From the NCBI GenBank assembly GCA_002163245.1, contig MAAL01000004.1, positions 1-53,002 of the forward strand: 53,002 bases of DNA, given 5' to 3'. A program made the translations under genes and the position numbers. Origin of the DNA: Gammaproteobacteria bacterium 42_54_T18. GTDB lineage: Bacteria; Pseudomonadota; Gammaproteobacteria; Pseudomonadales; Ketobacteraceae. Shown in pieces: positions 45,901-53,002 of the stretch (positions within the stretch are counted from its first letter, which is position 1; each line of letters starts with the position of its first letter). The notes under the pieces are model-generated. The model saw only the letters and a list, made by a program, of their open reading frames with translations. It was not told where the DNA came from and searched no databases.

Positions 45901-46815
45901 ATGCAAATAACAAACAACTTTATATTCTATTTCCAAAACAACCCCGGTTCTTTAATCGGGGTTGTTTTTTTATTCGGCCTTATCTTTGGTAGCTTCTTTA
46001 ACGTTGTGATATACCGAACACCGTTAATGCTTTTCAAAGAATGGCTAAAAAACACTCGCGAATTTATCGAAGAAATTTACGGATCCCTCCCCAAAGAGCT
46101 AGAAGAGGATCCCAAAGATTTTAAATCTGGCACGTTCAACCTAGCCACCCCAAACTCGACCTGTCCAAAATGCGACCACGAAATCAGGTGGTACGAAAAC
46201 ATTCCCGTCATCAGCTATCTATTTTTACGTGGGAAGTGCAGCAACTGCAAAACAGGTATTTCAATCCGCTACCCAGCAGTTGAATTGGTCACCGGCATTC
46301 TATCCGCTTTCGTCGCCTACAAACTGGGTGCCAGCCTTGAAATGCTGGCAATCCTCGTTCTTACCTGGTCATTTATCTGCCTGACGATGATTGATTTTGA
46401 CCACCACATACTGCCTGACCAAATCACCCTACCCCTACTATGGCTGGGATTACTGTTAAATATCAACGCCACATTCGTGCCACTAGAAAGCGCCGTCATT
46501 GGCGCGGCAGCAGGTTATTTATCACTATGGTCAATTTATCAGCTATTCAAACTCTTTACCGGTAAAGAAGGCATGGGGTTTGGTGACTTTAAATTATTAG
46601 CAGCTTTAGGCGCCTGGATGGGCTGGGAAGTATTACCCCTCATCATACTACTATCCTCACTCGTCGGATCTATAATAGGAATTTCATTTATCCTTATCAA
46701 AGGACGCGACAAAAACATCCCCTTCGCATTTGGCCCTTATTTAGCAATTGCTGGCTGGATTTCATTTTTCTGGGGTGATGCCATCATTCACTATTATAAG
46801 TATCAAATATTATGA
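45901..46815 (+). CDS. pilD: Prepilin leader peptidase/N-methyltransferase PilD
   Basis: A membrane aspartic peptidase that cleaves and N-methylates the prepilins encoded just upstream. It is 304 residues with about eight helices. The first helix has GLIFGSFFNVVIYR, a cytoplasmic loop holds two zinc CxxC pairs (CPKCDHEIRWYENIP and CSNCKT), and the catalytic Asps lie in MIDFDHH and GMGFGDFKLLAALGAWMGW. The start codon has only a weak ribosome site. An intrinsic-terminator-like hairpin lies within codons 12-24 (see 45935-45971). No alternative start after the hairpin fits the family. The stop overlaps coaE by ATGA. Confidence 0.96.
   Translation: MQITNNFIFYFQNNPGSLIGVVFLFGLIFGSFFNVVIYRTPLMLFKEWLKNTREFIEEIYGSLPKELEEDPKDFKSGTFNLATPNSTCPKCDHEIRWYENIPVISYLFLRGKCSNCKTGISIRYPAVELVTGILSAFVAYKLGASLEMLAILVLTWSFICLTMIDFDHHILPDQITLPLLWLGLLLNINATFVPLESAVIGAAAGYLSLWSIYQLFKLFTGKEGMGFGDFKLLAALGAWMGWEVLPLIILLSSLVGSIIGISFILIKGRDKNIPFAFGPYLAIAGWISFFWGDAIIHYYKYQIL
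45935..45971 (+). terminator. Intrinsic-terminator-like hairpin inside the pilD coding start
   Basis: AAAACAACCCCG (45935-45946) is perfectly complementary to CGGGGTTGTTTT (45957-45968), with a 10-base loop, and the T run spans 45965-45971. By form this is a standard rho-independent terminator for the pilB-pilC transcript, yet it starts about 34 bases into pilD. It would limit expression of pilD-coaE-yacG unless translating ribosomes or another promoter override it. Confidence 0.75.
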
Positions 46816-47414
46816 GCCTTGTTATAGGTGTCACTGGTGGTATCGGTAGCGGCAAAACGGCGGTAACCGATAGATTCCAATCTTTTGGGATTACTGTCGT
46901 GGATGCAGACCTTGCATCTCGTGTTATCGTTGAACCTGGGCGCCCGGCATTAGCTGAAATTGAAGCCCACTTCGGCCCCAGCGTAATAACTGAAGATGGG
47001 GCCCTGGATCGCAGAGCATTAAGAGACATTGTTTTTACCAACCCCGATGAACGCAAGTGGCTTGAACAACTAACTCACCCACTGATTGGCCAAGAAATCA
47101 TTTCGCAGCTACAGGCTAGCCAATCAGCTTATACCGTTTTAGTATCTCCTTTGTTATTAGAAAGTGCTCAACATCAAATGGCTCAACGCATTCTTGTCAT
47201 CGATGCTCCAGTAGAATCACAAGTAACAAGAACTGTCAGCCGAGACGATGCAACTGAAGAAGGCGTGAAAGCAATTATTAACGTACAAATGGACCGAGAG
47301 ACACGGCTAAAAAAAGCAGATGACGTTATCATTAATGACAAAAGTTTAAATGACCTGTATAACGCAGTCGATACACTACACAGTACCTACCTTGCTCTTG
47401 CAAGCGCGCAGTAA
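46812..47414 (+). CDS. coaE: Dephospho-CoA kinase
   Basis: The last step of coenzyme A synthesis, ATP-dependent phosphorylation of dephospho-CoA. It is 200 residues with the P-loop GVTGGIGSGKTAVTDRF at the start, DADLASRVIVEPG, HPLIGQEI, the VLVSPLLLE segment and VDAP-like IDAPVESQVTRTVSRD. Start overlaps the pilD stop (ATGA); yacG follows after 14 bases. The pilD-coaE-yacG order is common in gammaproteobacteria. Confidence 0.97.
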   Translation: MSLVIGVTGGIGSGKTAVTDRFQSFGITVVDADLASRVIVEPGRPALAEIEAHFGPSVITEDGALDRRALRDIVFTNPDERKWLEQLTHPLIGQEIISQLQASQSAYTVLVSPLLLESAQHQMAQRILVIDAPVESQVTRTVSRDDATEEGVKAIINVQMDRETRLKKADDVIINDKSLNDLYNAVDTLHSTYLALASAQ

Positions 47415-47428
47415 AATAGGATCACATC

Positions 47429-47650
47429 ATGAAAGTAGCTTGTCCTACCTGTAAAAAGAACAACGAATGGAGCGAAAAAAATCAATTCCGCCCTTTTTGC
47501 TGCGAACGTTGTAAATTAATTGATTTGGGGGAGTGGGCAAATGAAAGCCGAACGATACCCGGCACACCTTCTATCGAAGCATTTGAATCTATTGATGAAT
47601 TAAACCCTGAACTTGATGAAGGCATACCTCCGGAAGATCGCCTACATTAA
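47429..47650 (+). CDS. yacG: DNA gyrase inhibitor YacG
   Basis: A small zinc-binding protein, 73 residues, that in E. coli binds GyrB and inhibits gyrase. The four Cys ligands are in VACPTCKKN and [15 protein letters not shown], and the acidic C-terminal tail ([16 protein letters not shown]) is family-typical. AGGATCACATC precedes the ATG. Last gene of the pil-coaE run; its stop is 3 bases from the stop of the convergent Nudix gene. Confidence 0.95.
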   Translation: MKVACPTCKKNNEWSEKNQFRPFCCERCKLIDLGEWANESRTIPGTPSIEAFESIDELNPELDEGIPPEDRLH

Positions 47651-47653
47651 GCA

Positions 47654-48640
47654 CTACTTATCAAGGCTATAAGCACTGATTGACGCTATTCCTTGTGCCC
47701 CCAAATCAATAGCCTGCTCTTTACACCTCCTCGACATACCACCCAAGGCATAAACGGGAATACTAGCTCCCTTCACCACGTCAGAAAATACCGACCACCC
47801 AAGCACTTTTGCACTTGGGTGTGACGATGTTTTTAATACTGGCGATAAGGTAACAAAATCAAGCCCAAGCTTTTCGGCCTTCCGTATCTCATCAATACTA
47901 TGACAGGATGCAGCTACGAAACGATACCCTAAAGGTTTTTCATTAAGCTCACCCAAAGCACGCCCTGTCAGGTGCAAACCAACCTCTTGCCCCCTCCCAC
48001 CAGACAACAAATAACGCAGATCACTATTTATCATCAAAACCACGCCAAACTGCCGGCACAAAGTTAGAACCTGTGAAATAACTGTATTTTGTTGGCTTTT
48101 ATCTAACGACTTTGTTCTTAGCTGTAGTAATTCATACCCTTGATGCAACACATTTTCCACATACCGCAAGAATGAAGCTATTTCACCTTCGCCACTAGTA
48201 CCTTTCAGATCAGGCGTAATCACATAATCTGAAGGCAGCTGAGCTGCCTTAACAATTGCAAAATTGGCCGCAGGAAACACTCTGTGATGAAGCTCTGAGG
48301 ATGACACCCATTGAACTGGCTGCCCCTCTGCTCCAAGGCCACCACTACCTATAGGCTCACCAACAAACCGAGTGACTTTCCATACGTCCAGAAATACAGA
48401 CTTATCCGCATAGTCATGGTAAACCTGTATCAAAGGACGATATTCAATAGCAGTAATACCCAGCTCTTCTTGAAGCTCGCGAACAAGAGCCTGAGCCGCT
48501 TGCTCACCCAGCTCAACCTTACCCCCAGGAAACTCCCACAAACCACCTTGATGTACATCTGTGGGTCGCTTAGCAATGAGAACATTGCCACTATCATCAC
48601 ATATTACCGCTGCAACTACATGAATCGTTTTTTTTGTCAC
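47654..48640 (-). CDS. Nudix hydrolase fused to a ThiE/TenI-like domain
   Basis: A 328-residue two-domain protein. Residues 1-130 are a MutT-type Nudix domain with the box GGKVELGEQAAQALVRELQEELG (residues 40-62, key E-x7-REL-x-EEL), probably hydrolysing oxidised nucleotides such as 8-oxo-dGTP. Residues 150-328 resemble thiamine-phosphate synthase (TIM barrel: LRTKSLD, GLHLTGRAL, ASCHSIDEIRKAEKLGLDFVTLSPVL, IPVYALGGM), but the usual TKTKP phosphate loop reads LKTSSHPS, so thiamine-phosphate synthase activity is doubtful. Such fusions next to argJ and secA are known in Pseudomonas. GTG start 27 bases after argJ, probably co-transcribed. Confidence 0.92.
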   Translation of the reverse strand: MTKKTIHVVAAVICDDSGNVLIAKRPTDVHQGGLWEFPGGKVELGEQAAQALVRELQEELGITAIEYRPLIQVYHDYADKSVFLDVWKVTRFVGEPIGSGGLGAEGQPVQWVSSSELHHRVFPAANFAIVKAAQLPSDYVITPDLKGTSGEGEIASFLRYVENVLHQGYELLQLRTKSLDKSQQNTVISQVLTLCRQFGVVLMINSDLRYLLSGGRGQEVGLHLTGRALGELNEKPLGYRFVAASCHSIDEIRKAEKLGLDFVTLSPVLKTSSHPSAKVLGWSVFSDVVKGASIPVYALGGMSRRCKEQAIDLGAQGIASISAYSLDK

Positions 48641-48667
48641 ATCACAATCTCTCTACAGCACATACCC

Positions 48668-49915
48668 TTAAGATCGATAATCCGCATTAATCTTCACGTA
48701 ATCGTAAGAAAAATCACAGGTCCACACATCCGCAACAACCGCGCCTCGTCCAAGTTTAATGACAATAGAAAACTCTTCTTGGGCCATTACGCGCGAGCCA
48801 TCTTCTTCCAGATAAGATCGAGCAACACTGCCTTTCTCTGCAAGCAAAACATCATCCAAATAAACTGAAACCGCATCCACATCCAAACCTTCCATGGGAG
48901 CACGGCCAATCGCTGCCAATATGCGCCCCCAATTAGGATCAGCCGCAAACAACGCCGTCTTAACCAAAGGTGAATGCGCCACGGTATAAGCCACCGCCCT
49001 CGCTTCATCCCGACTGTTAGCCTCTTCAACACGCACAGTAACAAATTTGGTTGCGCCCTCTCCATCACGAATTATCGCTTGAGCAAGCTCAACACAAACG
49101 GCTATAAACGCTTCTTTAAATTGCTGGTAGCCCTCATCACTTTCAGCGTCAAAACGCACACCCGATGCTTCGGTCGCAATTAACATACAAGAGTCATTTG
49201 TTGAAGTATCACCATCCACCGTTGCCTGATTAAAGGATTGGTCAGCCGCCTCTTTTAACAATACTTCCGCAAGAGCTTGGGATAAACCAACATCCGTAGC
49301 CACATATGCCAGCATCGTTGCCATATTTGGCATGATCATACCTGAGCCTTTTGATATCCCAGTGATACAAACATCTTTTCCGTCCACTGACAGCTTGCAA
49401 GATGAGCCTTTCGGTCTAGTGTCCGTTGTCATAATTCCGTGTGCAGCATCTTCCCAGCCTTGCTCCGAAAGACTTTCCATACAACGATCTACTGCACCAT
49501 TAATCGTTTCAATGGGTAGGCGCTCACCAATAACACCTGTTGAATAAGGAAGAACATTTTCTACATCAACATTCGCAATAGCAGCCATATGCTCGCAGAC
49601 AGCAAGGCTATTCTTATAACCATCAGGGCCGGTACCGGCATTAGCATAACCGGTATTCGTAACAAGATAGCGCCTAGTACTTACCGCTCCTGCGGCACGT
49701 TGACCCGACACCATCGAAAGGTGCTTTTGACATATTTGCACGGGCGCGGCACAAAAACGATTCAAGGTGAAAACACCTGCAACTGTCGCACCCTCAACAA
49801 CTTCCATAACCACGAGATCTCGACGATCTTTATATTTTATTTCCGCTGAAGTTGTACCGAGCTTAAAACCGCTGATGGGCATCATCATCGGAAATGTATT
49901 TGGGCCTACCGCCAT
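48668..49915 (-). CDS. argJ: Bifunctional glutamate N-acetyltransferase/amino-acid acetyltransferase
   Basis: ArgJ recycles the acetyl group from N-acetylornithine to glutamate in arginine synthesis. The 415-residue precursor cleaves itself at the conserved KGSGMIMPNMATML motif, where the Thr becomes the nucleophile of the beta chain. Other marks are VMEVVEGATVAGVFTLNRFCAAP, the TGVIGERLP oxyanion region, VDGDTSTNDSC and ADPNWGRILAAIGR. GGAGA lies about 8 bases before the ATG. It lies downstream of secA, separated by a strong terminator, with the Nudix-ThiE gene after it. Confidence 0.97.
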   Translation of the reverse strand: MAVGPNTFPMMMPISGFKLGTTSAEIKYKDRRDLVVMEVVEGATVAGVFTLNRFCAAPVQICQKHLSMVSGQRAAGAVSTRRYLVTNTGYANAGTGPDGYKNSLAVCEHMAAIANVDVENVLPYSTGVIGERLPIETINGAVDRCMESLSEQGWEDAAHGIMTTDTRPKGSSCKLSVDGKDVCITGISKGSGMIMPNMATMLAYVATDVGLSQALAEVLLKEAADQSFNQATVDGDTSTNDSCMLIATEASGVRFDAESDEGYQQFKEAFIAVCVELAQAIIRDGEGATKFVTVRVEEANSRDEARAVAYTVAHSPLVKTALFAADPNWGRILAAIGRAPMEGLDVDAVSVYLDDVLLAEKGSVARSYLEEDGSRVMAQEEFSIVIKLGRGAVVADVWTCDFSYDYVKINADYRS

Positions 49916-49951
49916 GATAAATTCTCCGGGTTAACAACTTTTTATATTTGT

Positions 49952-49985
49952 AAAAAAAAGGGCCTTTTTTAGAAGGCCCTTTTCA
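49952..49985 (-). terminator. Rho-independent terminator of secA
   Basis: On the minus strand AAAAGGGCCTT and AAGGCCCTTTT form an 11-base stem with a short loop, followed by eight T. It lies about 35 bases after the secA stop and about 40 bases before the argJ start. Confidence 0.9.
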
Positions 49986-50017
49986 CGATTTATTTTCAGT
50001 CTAGTATTAGTTTATTA

Positions 50018-52750
50018 CTAGCCTATTTTACCGTGGCATTGCTTGTACTTCTTACCTGAACCACAGGGGCATGGCTCATTACGTCCAACTTTGGGTTGTG
50101 TCCGCTGAAAGGGCTCAGCTTCAGAACTTTCATTCCTCTCTTGCTCGGGCAAACCGCCGCCGCTTTCTTGCTGTAGCTTCATTTCCCGCTCCGCGGCCTC
50201 TCTGCGCTGCCGCTCCAGCTCTTCCACTTCATCCTGACTACGTAATTCAACTCCCGATAATATACGAATCACTTCAAACTTAGTTTCTTGCAAGAAATTT
50301 TGGAACATTTCAAACGCTTCACGCTTGTATTCTTGCTTAGGGTTCTTCTGAGCATAGCCACGTAAATGAATGCCTTGTCGCAAGTAATCCATATGAGCCA
50401 AATGCTCTTTCCATAAACGATCCAACGTTGCCAGCATTACCTGTTTTTCTAACTGACGCATAACTGTTGGATCTTCAACTTTCTTAGCTTTCTGGTCGTA
50501 AGACACAACCAATTCTTCGAGGATCCTCTTACGCAACGACTCCTCGTGTAACGACTTGTCCTCATCCAACCATTTTGCAACAGGCATCTGAGCCCTAAAG
50601 TCAGTTTCAAGCGCCTTTTCCAAACCTGGTACATCCCACTGCTCTGCCATACTTTGCGGGGGAATAAAATCACTGACAAATTCGTCAATAACATCCTCAC
50701 GTATAGCTACAACACTATCAGCAATTTCTTCCGCAGCTAAAATGTCATTTCTCTGCTCATAGACAACACGGCGCTGATCATTTGCTACATCATCGTATTC
50801 AAGCAAAGATTTACGAATATCAAAGTTACGACCTTCAACTTTCTTCTGCGCATTCTCAATCGAACGTGTTACCCACTTATGCTCAATGGCCTCACCACGC
50901 TGCATACCGAGGGTTTGCATTAAACCTTTAACACGATCTGATGCAAAAATACGCATCAAACTATCTTCCAGTGACAGATAAAAACGAGTGATACCAGGAT
51001 CACCCTGACGGCCAGAACGTCCGCGAAGCTGGTTATCAATACGACGTGATTCGTGGCGCTCAGTACCTATAATATGTAACCCGCCGGCCTCTAGCACCTT
51101 CTTATGATTCTCTTCCCATTGCGCTTTAATTCGTGCAACTTTCTCATCACTGGGGTCATGTATACTGTTTATTTCTGCTTGCCAATTACCGCCCAACACA
51201 ATATCCGTACCACGACCAGCCATATTCGTTGCAATAGTCACCGCACCAAGGCTACCCGCTTGAGCAATGATTTCAGCCTCATGCTCATGGAATTTTGCAT
51301 TGAGTACTTTGTGCTTTATACCGCTTTTCTTAAGGATTTTAGATAACATTTCAGATGTTTCAATAGAAACTGTACCCACTAACACTGGACGTCCTGCTGC
51401 GGAACTTTCTTTAATGTCCTCAATGACGGCTTCGTATTTTTCTTCAGCCGTCATGTAAATGAGATCATTTAGATCCTGACGAACCATTGGTTTATTCGTC
51501 GGAATAACCACTACGTCCAACCCGTAGATCTGGTTAAATTCGAATGCTTCAGTATCCGCTGTTCCTGTCATACCTGACAGCTTTTCATAAATCCTGAAAT
51601 AGTTCTGGAATGTTGTAGAGGCAAGGGTTTGATTCTCTGACTGAACGTTAACCCCTTCTTTTGCTTCAACTGCTTGATGCAAACCTTCAGACCAGCGCCG
51701 CCCCGGCATGGTACGACCAGTATGCTCATCAACAATAACGATCTGTCCGCTTTGAACAATATAATCAACATCTCGTTGGAACAACACATGAGCTTTTAAC
51801 CCTGCATGCACATGATGCAGCAAACTCAAATTGTTAGCGGCATAGAGACTTTCGCCCTCTTTCAGTAAACCAATATCTAACAACATTCCTTCAATAACTT
51901 CATGACCCACTTCCGTCAATTCAACCTGACGATTTTTGAGGTCAACAGAATAGTGCCCAAGGTTTTCAACCTCTACACCTTCTTCTATCTCCCCTTCTTC
52001 CGGGCCTTTTTCCAATCGAGGTATCAGCTTATTAATAGCTTTATACATCTCGGAGCTATCTTCAGCGGGGCCAGAAATAATGAGGGGTGTTCTCGCCTCA
52101 TCAATTAAAATCGAATCAACTTCATCTATGATTGCAAAATGCAAAGGCCCTTGCGCTCGCTCATCAAGGTCAAATGCCATATTGTCGCGTAGATAGTCAA
52201 AACCAAATTCGTTGTTTGTCCCATAAATAATATCGGACTCATAAGCTGCACGCTTATCTTCAGGACTTTGCCCCGACAGAATCACGCCAACAGAGAGACC
52301 TAAGAATTCGTAAAGTGGACGCATCCACTCAGCATCTCGGCTCGCCAAGTAATCGTTGACGGTAACAATATGCACACCCTTTCCTGGCAATGCATTTAGA
52401 TAGGCAGGCAAGGTAGCCGTTAAGGTTTTACCTTCACCGGTACGCATTTCAGCAATGCGACCTTCATGAAGTGTAATACCACCAACCATTTGCGCATCAA
52501 AGTGACGCATCTGCATAACCCTAATACCCGCTTCTCGAGCGACTGCAAAAGACTCTGCTAGTAAATTATCTAGGGTTTCACCCTCATCTAAGCGCTTTCG
52601 GAATTCTGCGGTTTTTGCTCTAAGTTCATCATCAGACAGAACCTGTATAGCCTCCTCGTGCTCACCAATGGCGAGCACAAGCTTACTCATGCGCTTCAGT
52701 TCACGAGTATTTTTACTTCCAAAAATCTTACGAAAAGCACTTCCTAACAT
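50018..52750 (-). CDS. secA: Protein translocase ATPase SecA
   Basis: The motor of the Sec export pathway, working with SecYEG at the inner membrane. Full length at 910 residues. NBD1 has Walker [18 protein letters not shown] and the DEAD-type [18 protein letters not shown]. Next come the preprotein cross-linking region and NBD2 ([35 protein letters not shown]), then the helical scaffold and wing. The C-terminal zinc finger [14 protein letters not shown] binds SecB and ribosomes. The start [21 protein letters not shown] is standard. Confidence 0.98.
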   Translation of the reverse strand: MLGSAFRKIFGSKNTRELKRMSKLVLAIGEHEEAIQVLSDDELRAKTAEFRKRLDEGETLDNLLAESFAVAREAGIRVMQMRHFDAQMVGGITLHEGRIAEMRTGEGKTLTATLPAYLNALPGKGVHIVTVNDYLASRDAEWMRPLYEFLGLSVGVILSGQSPEDKRAAYESDIIYGTNNEFGFDYLRDNMAFDLDERAQGPLHFAIIDEVDSILIDEARTPLIISGPAEDSSEMYKAINKLIPRLEKGPEEGEIEEGVEVENLGHYSVDLKNRQVELTEVGHEVIEGMLLDIGLLKEGESLYAANNLSLLHHVHAGLKAHVLFQRDVDYIVQSGQIVIVDEHTGRTMPGRRWSEGLHQAVEAKEGVNVQSENQTLASTTFQNYFRIYEKLSGMTGTADTEAFEFNQIYGLDVVVIPTNKPMVRQDLNDLIYMTAEEKYEAVIEDIKESSAAGRPVLVGTVSIETSEMLSKILKKSGIKHKVLNAKFHEHEAEIIAQAGSLGAVTIATNMAGRGTDIVLGGNWQAEINSIHDPSDEKVARIKAQWEENHKKVLEAGGLHIIGTERHESRRIDNQLRGRSGRQGDPGITRFYLSLEDSLMRIFASDRVKGLMQTLGMQRGEAIEHKWVTRSIENAQKKVEGRNFDIRKSLLEYDDVANDQRRVVYEQRNDILAAEEIADSVVAIREDVIDEFVSDFIPPQSMAEQWDVPGLEKALETDFRAQMPVAKWLDEDKSLHEESLRKRILEELVVSYDQKAKKVEDPTVMRQLEKQVMLATLDRLWKEHLAHMDYLRQGIHLRGYAQKNPKQEYKREAFEMFQNFLQETKFEVIRILSGVELRSQDEVEELERQRREAAEREMKLQQESGGGLPEQERNESSEAEPFQRTQPKVGRNEPCPCGSGKKYKQCHGKIG

Positions 52751-53002
52751 ATCAACCTACTTTCATGTAATGCGCTAAAATTAATAAGCCCATAAATTCA
52801 ACAAGAGAAAAGCCAGAGCATGGCAGAGCATATAGCCACAAGGGCCACAAGTAAAGGCACCTATACTGTATAGATTCACGTATCAGGCAGGAGTATTTTC
52901 TAATACAGGAATGAGTCTGAAATGGATATAAGTCGACACCATAGTGGAGTGTTGGTTAATTGAGAACTAGATTGTAACCGAATCACTGTTGCCTTTCATT
53001 CT
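52751..53002. other. Upstream region of secA, no gene recognised
   Basis: About 250 bases to the window edge. No ORF with a coding look is seen on either strand. It contains a short palindrome CTATACTGTATAG at 52861-52873 and AT-rich stretches that may include the secA promoter, but no secM-like arrest peptide or clear -35/-10 pair can be pointed out. Confidence 0.5.

Noticed and set aside
52861-52873. Palindrome CTATACTGTATAG upstream of secA as a LexA-type or other operator
   Set aside because: It does not match the LexA consensus, and a 13-base AT-rich palindrome can occur by chance.

Overview
The window looks like a chromosomal segment of a free-living, probably marine, gammaproteobacterium related to the Pseudomonadales/Cellvibrionales. 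This rests on gene content and order. The block ampE-ampD-DUF1631-nadC-pilin-pilB-pilC-pilD-coaE-yacG matches, from memory, the order in Pseudomonas aeruginosa, as does nudix/ThiE-argJ-secA. The block holD-like/rimI/prfC resembles the E. coli holD-rimI-yjjG-prfC region. I see no tRNA, rRNA, CRISPR array, transposase or phage gene. The window is dense, ordinary housekeeping sequence with a few accessory inserts.

Layout. 1-9451 (mostly minus strand): the first codons of prfC at the edge, a Tat-exported multicopper oxidase, rimI, a divergent DNA polymerase III psi (holD-like) gene, leuA, an unknown membrane protein, groEL-groES behind a perfect CIRCE operator, and fxsA. 9616-15476 (plus): a response regulator with a novel-looking sensory domain, an SDR, an alkyltransferase-like DNA-repair protein, the muropeptide permease ampG, a receiver protein with a degenerate GGDEF, and a panE homologue. 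15518-15802: a small unknown gene. 15992-24853: a cobalamin late-assembly and salvage cluster (pduO-type adenosyltransferase, cobU, cobT, cobC, cobS; then a START-domain/cytochrome b561 pair; cobQ on the opposite strand; cbiB, cobD). 24878-28749: a probable pseudo-histidine kinase, a 7TMR-DISM diguanylate cyclase and a small DUF6316-like gene. 28851-33184: pyruvate dehydrogenase E2 and E1. 33510-37635: ampE, ampD and a DUF1631/PilZ-like protein. 38048-47650 (plus): an alanine/Na+ symporter, nadC, two type IV pilins flanking a TfpX/TfpZ accessory gene, pilB, pilC, pilD, coaE, yacG. 47654-52750 (minus): Nudix-ThiE fusion, argJ, secA.

How the genes work together. AmpG, AmpE and AmpD cover muropeptide import and recycling or beta-lactamase signalling. 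PilA/PilB/PilC/PilD with TfpX make a type IV pilus assembly core, with sigma-54 type promoters in front of both pilins. The cobalamin genes convert cobyric acid or cobinamide to coenzyme B12, and no corrin-ring synthesis genes are present here. Several proteins (13496, 26487 and perhaps 35137) belong to cyclic-di-GMP signalling.

The points I rate most worth checking are a canonical rho-independent terminator inside the start of the pilD coding sequence, the ~120-residue sensory domain shared by the response regulator at 9616 and the degenerate kinase at 24878, the perfect CIRCE element before groES, and the tandem pilin/TfpX arrangement with twin -24/-12 promoters.
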